Assembly: GCA_013138555.1 (NCBI GenBank)
Contig: WTCN01000200.1
Location: 1-7,077 of the forward strand
Direction of reading: 5' to 3'
Source: Methyloprofundus sp.
Lineage (GTDB): Bacteria; Pseudomonadota; Gammaproteobacteria; Methylococcales; Methylomonadaceae
Length of the DNA: 7,077 nt
Below the pieces are notes generated by a model. The model was not told where the DNA came from. It saw nothing but the letters and a program-made list of their open reading frames with translations, and did not search any database. A program made the translations under genes and the position numbers. Below, in pieces: positions 1-5,759 of the stretch; positions within the stretch are counted from its first letter, which is position 1; the number at the start of each line of letters is the position of its first letter.

Positions 1-903
1 TTTATTCGCTATCCAGATAACGGTTTTACGTAAAAATTTAGGAACAGGCTTATTAATTAAAGGAATTTCCAGAGGGCCTAATAAAAAGACGAAAAAGCAA
101 CGCGTGTTGTTTTCATCAATAGGTGTCATAAACAGCCAGTGTAAATATTTATCGGCTGTATTAGAGCCTTGATAAGGGTATTGATACCATAAGGTCATAT
201 TTTCCAGGCCTTTACCTTTTTTCTCCCCCGCTGTCTTCACCGCACTACTTTGGCTCATATCCGTTTCGTAATCAATCCATATCGTATCACCTTCACGACG
301 AGAACCTAATAAATGCGGGTTAGTAAAGGGCTTGAATTTGCGGTGTAAAAAGGCATGGTTAAAGTCACATACATTCTCTAGCATCATGCTGTAATGTGCT
401 TTTAATTTGACATCAATAGGGATGAATTCCCAGGGCTCTGCTTGATCCAGTTGTGGGATTGCAGGGATTTTGACGGTTTCCGATAGCGCGGGGTCGCCAG
501 GAAATACCCAGATTAAACCATATTTTTCCTGTACCGGATAGGAATTGACCTTGATATTTGGTAAATCACTTTTTCCCTTGCCTTTACCGAGTTCATGAGA
601 AATGCCGGTACATTTGCCGCAGCCATCAAAGTTCCAACCATGATATTGGCAAATAATTTCATCACCTTCAACAATGCCTGAAGTTAAGCGTAATTGGCGA
701 TGAGGGCAGCGGTTTTCAATCGCATGGACTTTTCCACTTTCACCACGAAATAACGCAATAGGGCTTTTCCAAAAAATAACCTCAAGCGATTTACCTTTTT
801 TAAGGTTCTTGCTTTCTTCCATGGCATACCAGTAATTACCACTCTGGCCCATTGTGCGGACTAATTCGCGGCGGCTTTTAGGTTGTTTTTCTTCAGTGCT
901 CAT
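1..903 (-). CDS. Rieske [2Fe-2S] non-haem iron oxygenase, C-terminus cut by window edge
   Basis: Translating the minus strand from the ATG at 903 gives 301 codons with no stop, running off the left edge, so the C-terminus is missing. The N-terminal Rieske domain shows C66-P-H68 and C85-Q-Y-H88, the two Cys/two His ligands of a [2Fe-2S] cluster. The catalytic domain has ENVCDFNHAFLH at 176-187, with D180, H183 and H187 as likely mononuclear iron ligands and electron bridge. The two His are three residues apart, where four is common. The family uses O2 and electrons from a reductase to hydroxylate or demethylate substrates. A GGAA ribosome site lies 5 bases before the ATG. It is the third gene after a CYP51-ferredoxin, so a sterol substrate is inferred. 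One candidate is the SdmA-type C-4 sterol demethylase oxygenase known from Methylococcus, but this cannot be proven here and no SdmB-like reductase is in the window. Family assignment is secure; substrate is not. Confidence 0.9.
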   Translation of the reverse strand, partial: MSTEEKQPKSRRELVRTMGQSGNYWYAMEESKNLKKGKSLEVIFWKSPIALFRGESGKVHAIENRCPHRQLRLTSGIVEGDEIICQYHGWNFDGCGKCTGISHELGKGKGKSDLPNIKVNSYPVQEKYGLIWVFPGDPALSETVKIPAIPQLDQAEPWEFIPIDVKLKAHYSMMLENVCDFNHAFLHRKFKPFTNPHLLGSRREGDTIWIDYETDMSQSSAVKTAGEKKGKGLENMTLWYQYPYQGSNTADKYLHWLFMTPIDENNTRCFFVFLLGPLEIPLINKPVPKFLRKTVIWIANK

Positions 904-959
904 AATAATTCCAATAATGACGTAATTTTTTTGAGGTTATTGTAACAGGAAACATGTTT

Positions 960-1562
960 TTATTTGTTAAAAATAGCAATACGTACCATCACTAAAAAAC
1001 CTTTCAGTTTTTGTAATAAACTGGCTTCCGGGCGCAATTTTTCATGCCCGGGAAGAGGGTGTCCTTTCGCCAGTTTACCAATTTTTTCTTTGACAGCCGG
1101 ATCCAGTTTGCCTGCTGCAGCAAGCTCAAAGAATAAGGCTTTGGTATTACCCAAATCAAAGAAGTCCCGTTGCCATTCCCATTTGAAATCACCGCCATAA
1201 CGAAACCATGAACCACCGATACCTTCAACGGTATAGTGACTGCCATCTTCTCTTTTCGCAGGAGAAACCTGTGTCCATAAACCGATGACTTCGCCCTGTT
1301 TTTCATCTATCAGAATTCGGTGATAGGGGTATTTCCATTGCTCAAAGCCCTCCATTTGTTCACCTAAAGCCCATTTTTCAATCTCTTCACGGTTCCGTGC
1401 AACGAACTCTTCATTCGGACCAATATTCCAGCGATACTCTGCATCATCCGTATACATCGCTCCTAAATATTTAGGCCAGTCGCTATTGATCTCGGCCTGG
1501 CGATTCGCTTCTAGCCAACGCTCCACCATTTCTTCTAGTTCTGCTCTTGGGTATGCTGCCAT
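960..1562 (-). CDS. NTF2/SnoaL-like protein of unknown function in the sterol operon
   Basis: This encodes 200 residues. The N-terminal helices (about 7-40), the TDDAEYRW stretch at 38-45 and the later strand-rich segment (about 79-135, with several Trp/Tyr) look like the cone-shaped alpha+beta NTF2/SnoaL fold. This is recognition by pattern, not by search. Residues 140-200 form an extra basic helical tail ending in a hydrophobic segment (GFLVMVRIAIF, 188-198), which could touch a membrane or partner. The ATG sits 9 bases after the CYP51 stop, and its AAGGAA ribosome site overlaps that stop codon, so translation is probably coupled. The fold covers ketosteroid isomerases, epoxide hydrolases, polyketide cyclases and the beta subunits of ring-hydroxylating dioxygenases. 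A role as sterol isomerase or binding protein, or as partner of the adjacent Rieske oxygenase, is therefore possible. The ketosteroid isomerase catalytic residues do not appear conserved. Function is unknown. Confidence 0.85.
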   Translation of the reverse strand: MAAYPRAELEEMVERWLEANRQAEINSDWPKYLGAMYTDDAEYRWNIGPNEEFVARNREEIEKWALGEQMEGFEQWKYPYHRILIDEKQGEVIGLWTQVSPAKREDGSHYTVEGIGGSWFRYGGDFKWEWQRDFFDLGNTKALFFELAAAGKLDPAVKEKIGKLAKGHPLPGHEKLRPEASLLQKLKGFLVMVRIAIFNK

Positions 1563-1571
1563 ATTGATTCC

Positions 1572-3188
1572 TTAATCCTGTTTGATTTTTATTGCGCCAG
1601 TTGGGCAGTAGCGTGCTGCCGCTTGTGCTTTAATAAGTAAGCTGTTGTCCGGTGTTTCCTGTAATACCGTTAGCGTGCCTTTGTCGTCGACCTGAAAAAC
1701 CTGAGGGGCTTCAGCCATACAGTTGGCATGCCCCTGACATAAGTCAAAATCAACCTCTACTTTAAAACAGTTATGTTTGCTGACTGTCTCATTAACGTTG
1801 TTTTTGCTTGTCGTGGCTGTTTGCTGGATGGTATCACGTTTAGTATAACGAACCATGCAGGGAGATCCTGGCTGCACCACCATTTGTTTGTAATCGTCTT
1901 GATAGCTTTCAGGAGCGTCCACTAATTCAAATTTATAACGACGTAAAAGAATTGCATAAATCGCTTTTAGCTGTAACATCGCAAAGGCATTCCCGCTACA
2001 TTTATGCCGTCCACCGCCAAATGCAACCCAGCTAAACGGCTTTGCATCTTCCTGGCGTTCTTCGGTAAAGCGGTCAGGATCAAATTTTTCCGGATCAGGA
2101 AAAATTTCAGGAATACGGTGTGAGACTCGTGGAGATACGCAGACATACTTACCTGCTTTAATCACATAGTCTTTAAAGTGTAGGTCTTTGGCGACTTTAC
2201 GAATGAGCATAATTAACGGTGGATGCAAGCGTAATACTTCTTTAATGACGCGTTCAAAAACCGGAATTTCACGTAAAGACTGGAATGTGACCTCACCTTT
2301 ATGCCCATATAATGCATCAAACTCCTCAAGTACCCTATCCATTTCCTTGGGGTTGCGAGCCAGTTCTAAGGTGATCCAGGCGGCTGTTCCAGCAGTTGTG
2401 TGGTGGCCTGCGAATAAAGTCCCAATCAGCATGCCAGTGATTTCATGTGGTGAGAGAGCACTGCCATCTTCATATCGCGTATCAATAAGCATCTGGAAAG
2501 CATCATCGCTTTTTTCTTCTTTTTTGGCGCGTTTTTCGATAATTTCAGTGACCAGTTCCTGTAGGCGTACACGGGCTTTATCGCGGCGACGTAAAATAGG
2601 GATTGGTAGGTATGGAAATATAAAGGCAAGCGGATGCATGCCGTTTTCTAAATCATGATAAAGATGAGAGAATTCTTCATTCAGTTCATAACGAAATTCA
2701 TCGCCCAATAAACAATGACTGGAGGTATAGATCGTCAATTGCTTCATAAACTCTAGTAAATCAACTTCGCCAGACTCTCCCCAGTCTTTAATGGCTTCTT
2801 CGACTTCCTGAACAATGATTTTTGAGTAGGTGCGCATGGGTTTGTCACGCAATACCGGCATGAGCATTTTTAATTGCTGATCTTTGATATGCGGTGGCGC
2901 ATCAAAAACCACCCCTTTACCAAAAATAGGGGTCATTACCTTATAGGCTTCATTCTGGTCTAACTGATCGTCAGGGGCACGAAAGAAAGCTTCATTACCT
3001 TCGGGGCCAGTGAGGAGAATCATTTGTTGGTGAAATAAACGGAATTCCCCAATTTCACCAAGCTTGCTTCTAAGCAGGCTCATATACTCGTATGGATTTT
3101 TACCGAATTTGAGCATATTTCCTATCAGAGGTAGGGCGCCCGGCATTTTTTGAGGTTCTTTGCTAGTCGAAGTTTGCTTTGCAGTCAT
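1572..3188 (-). CDS. cyp51: Sterol 14-alpha-demethylase (CYP51) fused to a C-terminal ferredoxin
   Basis: This 538-residue fusion joins a P450 (about 1-450) through a polar Thr/Asn/Gln-rich linker (about 453-473) to a ferredoxin (about 474-538). The CYP51-type B' region motif YKVMTPIFGKGVVFD is at 82-96. The I-helix AGHHTT (260-265) corresponds to the CYP51 AGQHTS motif. ExxR is E317-R320, followed by HPP, then FDPDRF at 369-374. The haem loop FGGGRHKCSG (390-399) supplies C397. The ferredoxin has C484, C490 and C528-P, with His487 where a [4Fe-4S] protein would have its second Cys, so a [3Fe-4S] cluster is expected. CYP51 removes the 14-alpha methyl of lanosterol-like sterols in three oxidations, and the fused ferredoxin would deliver electrons. 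The same fusion is known from Methylococcus capsulatus. No N-terminal membrane anchor is apparent. The start at 3188 has an AAGAG ribosome site 9 bases upstream. It is the first gene of the leftward operon. Confidence 0.95.
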   Translation of the reverse strand: MTAKQTSTSKEPQKMPGALPLIGNMLKFGKNPYEYMSLLRSKLGEIGEFRLFHQQMILLTGPEGNEAFFRAPDDQLDQNEAYKVMTPIFGKGVVFDAPPHIKDQQLKMLMPVLRDKPMRTYSKIIVQEVEEAIKDWGESGEVDLLEFMKQLTIYTSSHCLLGDEFRYELNEEFSHLYHDLENGMHPLAFIFPYLPIPILRRRDKARVRLQELVTEIIEKRAKKEEKSDDAFQMLIDTRYEDGSALSPHEITGMLIGTLFAGHHTTAGTAAWITLELARNPKEMDRVLEEFDALYGHKGEVTFQSLREIPVFERVIKEVLRLHPPLIMLIRKVAKDLHFKDYVIKAGKYVCVSPRVSHRIPEIFPDPEKFDPDRFTEERQEDAKPFSWVAFGGGRHKCSGNAFAMLQLKAIYAILLRRYKFELVDAPESYQDDYKQMVVQPGSPCMVRYTKRDTIQQTATTSKNNVNETVSKHNCFKVEVDFDLCQGHANCMAEAPQVFQVDDKGTLTVLQETPDNSLLIKAQAAARYCPTGAIKIKQD

Positions 3189-3214
3189 AAAAGGATTCTC
3201 TTGCTAGAATTTTA

Positions 3215-3243
3215 CTGATACCAGCCTATTGTCGATAAAGCAA
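3215..3243 (-). promoter_or_regulatory. Possible sigma-70 promoter of the CYP51 operon
   Basis: On the minus strand TTGCTT (3238-3243) is followed after a 17-base spacer by TATCAG (3215-3220). The TGG just before the -10 box makes it an extended -10. Transcription would start about 20 bases before the CYP51 ATG. Both boxes are imperfect, so this is a candidate only. Confidence 0.35.
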
Positions 3244-3381
3244 TAAACTGTTTCAGAGTGTTGGGTAATTTTCAGGATAAATCTTGTTGATTTTACGCTG
3301 TGCTTGCATAATGTACAAACTATCTTGTAGAGAAAATGATTAGAATAATGTGCATTGCGAGTAATACACTTATAATTATTA

Positions 3382-3390
3382 TGGTATATT
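3382..3390 (+). promoter_or_regulatory. Possible extended -10 promoter of the hydroxylase-like gene
   Basis: TGGTATATT is a TGN-extended -10 element about 40 bases before the ATG at 3431. No good -35 box is present, as is common for extended -10 promoters. The surrounding DNA is very AT-rich and holds other -10-like strings (for example TATAAT at 3371-3376), so the exact choice is uncertain. Confidence 0.35.
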
Positions 3391-3430
3391 TTGTTAAATG
3401 TCATTCAGGTTCAATTAATAGGGGTAATTA

Positions 3431-4258
3431 ATGGGTAACAAAGAGTTTGAAGCAAAGAGAAAAAAGAAGTTTTTAGTCCAGTCTGCCATCTGGTATGTAT
3501 TTTTAGCACTATTAACATACTTCCTGCCTGAGGTGATGTTGTTTTATGTGCTGTGTGGTGCTTATGATGTCAGTCGTAATAGTCATATCGATGGGCGGAT
3601 GTTGTATCGGTACTTTTTTGGTAATGGTGTCCCCACATGGGGCTTATCGCCGTTTAATATCTTGATGGATATTATTACCTTGCCATACATCAATAAGAAA
3701 ATATATCAGTTAGAGGATTTGCCTGAAGAATGCCAGCAGGAGATTAAAGAGCTAATAGAGGTGGTTAAAGCTGAAAATGTGGTTGATGAATTATCCAGTC
3801 GTGCTGAAAAAATCAGAAGAAGTATGATTTTCTTTAAATGGTATGGTAAAAATATTGACAATTTTTACACTGTTCCTGCCTTTCATAAAGAGTATAAATA
3901 TATCAGAACAATCGGTATCTCGACGTTTAACAAAAAGGAATCAACGGATGAGCACTACGGGCCATTAAGAACGACGTTAAGAGTGCTTTATAATATTAAT
4001 GATATTAACAGTCAGGATACTTATATAAAGGTACGTGACGTAGAAAACCATTGGTGTGAAAGTAAAATGTTTATTTTTGATGATACTTTATCGCATCAGT
4101 CCTTTAATCAGACTGATGAAGCGCGTTACTGTCTGTTTGTTGATTTTGTCAGACCGAGTAAATGTCATTTTGTGATGGATTTATTTGTTAAACTTGTCGC
4201 CACTATTATGCAAAAAATGAATCATATTTTTTATAGTAGCTGGGTGCCGTTGAAATAA
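3431..4258 (+). CDS. Membrane-anchored aspartyl/asparaginyl beta-hydroxylase-like (LpxO/AspH family) protein
   Basis: This encodes 275 residues. A Lys-rich N-terminus is followed by one or two hydrophobic segments (about 14-46), predicting a membrane anchor with the rest cytoplasmic. The C-terminal half matches the beta-hydroxylase pattern. H175 in HYGP and H222 in LSHQSFN fit the two iron-binding His. R184 (9 after the first His) and R232 (10 after the second) fit the 2-oxoglutarate-binding Arg, followed by FVDFVRP. The His that normally sits two residues after the first Arg (H690 in human AspH) is Leu186 here. Members hydroxylate Asp/Asn side chains or, as in LpxO, the fatty acids of lipid A. 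A lipid substrate is plausible because of the anchor but unproven. The AGGGG ribosome site at 3420-3424 lies 6 bases before the ATG. It diverges from the CYP51 operon across 242 bases, and its codons look more AT-rich than those of its neighbours. Confidence 0.8.
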   Translation: MGNKEFEAKRKKKFLVQSAIWYVFLALLTYFLPEVMLFYVLCGAYDVSRNSHIDGRMLYRYFFGNGVPTWGLSPFNILMDIITLPYINKKIYQLEDLPEECQQEIKELIEVVKAENVVDELSSRAEKIRRSMIFFKWYGKNIDNFYTVPAFHKEYKYIRTIGISTFNKKESTDEHYGPLRTTLRVLYNINDINSQDTYIKVRDVENHWCESKMFIFDDTLSHQSFNQTDEARYCLFVDFVRPSKCHFVMDLFVKLVATIMQKMNHIFYSSWVPLK

Positions 4259-4287
4259 AGGTTTGTCTACTGGGTTTGTTTGGTGAA

Positions 4288-4331
4288 ATATTGCCGTTGC
4301 AAACTGCGACAATATGTCGCGCGTCAATATG
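4288..4331. repeat. Overlapping inverted and direct repeats downstream of the hydroxylase gene
   Basis: GCGACA (4306-4311) and TGTCGC (4315-4320) form a perfect 6-bp dyad with a 3-base spacer. ATATTG (4288-4293) can instead pair with CAATAT (4310-4315), so the two hairpins would exclude each other. CAATATG also recurs directly at 4310-4316 and 4325-4331. No T-tract follows, so this is not an intrinsic terminator. It may be a protein-binding site or part of a structured RNA. Confidence 0.45.
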
Positions 4332-4423
4332 CCACATTTTCAGTTGTCTGCTATTTCGATAGAATAGCCCCAACTCCTAAATAAACAATCTTACCTCCAA
4401 GTTTAGACTGTTGAGTTTTTTTA

Positions 4424-4462
4424 ATGCGCTTAGCTGCCAAACCAGTTAAGCGCATTTTTTTT
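4424..4462 (+). terminator. Intrinsic terminator
   Basis: ATGCGCTTA (4424-4432) pairs perfectly with TAAGCGCAT (4447-4455) across a 14-base loop and is followed by a run of eight T (4455-4462). It reads rightward. It lies about 165 bases after the hydroxylase stop, so that mRNA would have a long 3' tail, or the terminator closes a small RNA made within 4259-4462. Confidence 0.8.
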
Positions 4463-4591
4463 GCCTGAAACTTTCTGACTTTATTAAGCTCTTGCTCGGT
4501 ATCCCTCATGCTTTCCCTTTCGGGTGGGCATAGGCAATCAACGACAAGGGGGTGCCCTTACAAAATACCTGTAGGTCTATGAAAGCAATGT

Positions 4592-4620
4592 TTAATCTGC
4601 GAATAATTGACCATTATAAT
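4592..4620 (+). promoter_or_regulatory. Possible sigma-70 promoter of mclA
   Basis: A perfect TATAAT (4615-4620) is preceded after 17 bases by a weak TTAATC (4592-4597). It would give a leader of about 100 bases that contains the dyad at 4674-4692. A weaker alternative pair, TTGTTT (4642-4647) and CTTAAT (4665-4670), also has 17-base spacing. Confidence 0.45.
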
Positions 4621-4673
4621 GTGACACGGTAAAATTATCGGTTGTTTGATTTAGGCTAGGAAGGCTTAATCAA

Positions 4674-4692
4674 GTACTTGAGTGTCAAGTAC
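4674..4692 (+). promoter_or_regulatory. Perfect dyad in the mclA leader, candidate operator
   Basis: GTACTTGA-GTG-TCAAGTAC is a perfect 8-bp inverted repeat with a 3-base centre, ending 37 bases before the mclA ATG. TCAAGTAC also occurs directly at 4670-4677, so the half-site appears in both orientations. The symmetry suits a dimeric regulator (a LysR- or TetR-type protein would fit) or a short RNA hairpin. The regulator is not identifiable from this window. Confidence 0.5.
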
Positions 4693-4729
4693 CTTAAATA
4701 TTATTTTACAGAAGTAGGAAGCTATATAA

Positions 4730-5680
4730 ATGAGTCATACCTTATATGAAGCAAACGCGCAGCGTGTACAGCGCTGTGAACTAGCCGTTCCAGGGTCAAG
4801 CCCGGAAATGTTTGAGAAAGCATTAAACAGTGGCGTCGATGTTATTTTTCTTGATCTTGAAGATGCTGTTGCACCTGACGATAAATTACAAGCCCGTAAA
4901 AATGTGATTAAAGCCATTAATGAACTGGATTGGGCGGGACATGGCATTACCGTTTCTATCCGGATTAATGGCCTGGATACGCAGTATATGGTGCGGGATG
5001 TGGTTGATTTAGTCGAGCAATGCGGCGAGAAAATAGATACCATTTTAATTCCTAAAGTAGGTGTCTATAGCGATGTTTATATGGTTGAATCAATGCTTAA
5101 CCAATTAGAAATGCAGCAAGGCATGACTAAAAAAATTGGGATCGAGTGTTTGATTGAAACTGCTTTAGGTATGGCCAATGTTGAAGATATTGCTAAGCAA
5201 GGTTCAATTGGCGGACGTTTAGAAGCGCTGCATTTTGGTGTTGCTGATTATGCCGCAAGTAATCGCGCAAGAACAACCAATATCGGTGGCCTGAATCCTG
5301 ATTACCCAGGGGATCAATGGCATTTTGCTATTAGTCGTATGACGGTTGCTTGTCGTGCCTACGGCTTACGTGCAATTGATGGACCTTTTGGTGATATTAA
5401 AGACCCAGAAGGTTTTAAAGATGCAGCGAGAAGAGCGGCAGCACTTGGGTGTGAAGGAAAATGGGCCATCCATCCATCGCAAATTGCGTTAGCTAATGAA
5501 GTGTTTACGCCACCTGCAGCAGAAGTGGACAAAGCAAAACGTATTTTAGTCGCGTTAAAAGAGGCGGCAGCACAAGGTAAAGGCGCAGCCGCATTAGATG
5601 GGCGTTTAATTGATGCAGCTTCTGAAAAGATGGCGAATAATGTGGTTAATGCCGCTGCAGCCATTGCAGCTAAAGCATAG
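4730..5680 (+). CDS. mclA: Malyl-CoA lyase (serine cycle)
   Basis: This 316-residue protein belongs to the HpcH/HpaI (CitE-like) aldolase family, at the usual length for bacterial malyl-CoA lyase. It splits (S)-malyl-CoA into glyoxylate and acetyl-CoA, the step of the serine cycle that releases acetyl-CoA for biosynthesis and regenerates the glyoxylate acceptor. Visible features are FLDLEDAVAPDDK (40-52), R78 in IRING, the Mg-binding acids E143 (IETALG) and D173 (FGVADYAAS), KWAIHPSQ (244-251), and D290 in the C-terminal LDGRLID lid segment, which completes the active site of the neighbouring subunit in known structures. It is cytoplasmic. AGGAA at 4716-4720 is 9 bases before the ATG. The malate-CoA ligase genes directly downstream supply its substrate and favour malyl-CoA lyase over citramalyl-CoA or citrate lyase homologues. 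Confidence 0.93.
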   Translation: MSHTLYEANAQRVQRCELAVPGSSPEMFEKALNSGVDVIFLDLEDAVAPDDKLQARKNVIKAINELDWAGHGITVSIRINGLDTQYMVRDVVDLVEQCGEKIDTILIPKVGVYSDVYMVESMLNQLEMQQGMTKKIGIECLIETALGMANVEDIAKQGSIGGRLEALHFGVADYAASNRARTTNIGGLNPDYPGDQWHFAISRMTVACRAYGLRAIDGPFGDIKDPEGFKDAARRAAALGCEGKWAIHPSQIALANEVFTPPAAEVDKAKRILVALKEAAAQGKGAAALDGRLIDAASEKMANNVVNAAAAIAAKA

Positions 5681-5700
5681 AAGCAAATAGTTATAGAGAG

Positions 5701-5725
5701 AAAGGTCGCTTATGCGGCCTTTTTT
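5701..5725 (+). terminator. Intrinsic terminator or attenuator between mclA and mtkA
   Basis: AAAGGTCGC (5701-5709) pairs with GCGGCCTTT (5714-5722) over nine positions with one G-T pair and a TTAT loop; T runs from 5720 to 5725. It begins 20 bases after the mclA stop. Part of the T-run is used in the stem, so termination is probably incomplete, which would let mtkA be expressed by read-through at a lower level than mclA. Confidence 0.7.
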
Positions 5726-5759
5726 GGTTAAATTTTAAGTTATTTTATAAGGGGATGCT

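Larger units (their letters stand above)
4463..4729 (+). other. Non-coding upstream region of mclA with two hairpins
   Basis: With 4259-4462 this makes a 471-base gap without a convincing gene. An imperfect 10-position stem, 4508-4517 with 4522-4531 (two G-T pairs and one mismatch, loop TTTC), is followed by AAGGG/CCCTT (4546-4550 with 4555-4559). GGGCA at 4526-4530 can alternatively pair with TGCCC at 4553-4557. I recognise no known riboswitch class. The part after 4592 holds the candidate promoter, the dyad and the ribosome site of mclA. Confidence 0.5.

Noticed and set aside
960..1562. Classical ketosteroid isomerase identity for the NTF2-like protein
   Set aside because: By eye alignment of the ADD/TDD region, the KSI base Asp38 falls at Trp45 and the KSI Tyr14 at Trp16, so the known catalytic residues are absent even though the fold may be shared.
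2188..2658. A 156-codon plus-strand open frame inside CYP51
   Set aside because: It is antisense to a clearly conserved P450 region including the I-helix, with low-complexity Ser-rich translation typical of a shadow frame.
3204..3404. A 66-codon minus-strand open frame upstream of CYP51
   Set aside because: The sequence has no recognisable domain, lies in the AT-rich divergent promoter region and covers the likely promoters of both flanking genes.
4321..4350. Sigma-54 promoter near the repeats after the hydroxylase gene
   Set aside because: GG/GC-like elements exist on both strands, but their spacing does not fit the -24/-12 pattern and no gene is suitably placed downstream on the minus strand.
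4579..4632. A 17-codon open frame that could encode a leader peptide before mclA
   Set aside because: The ribosome site is weak, the frame overlaps the best TATAAT promoter candidate, and the peptide has no run of regulatory codons.
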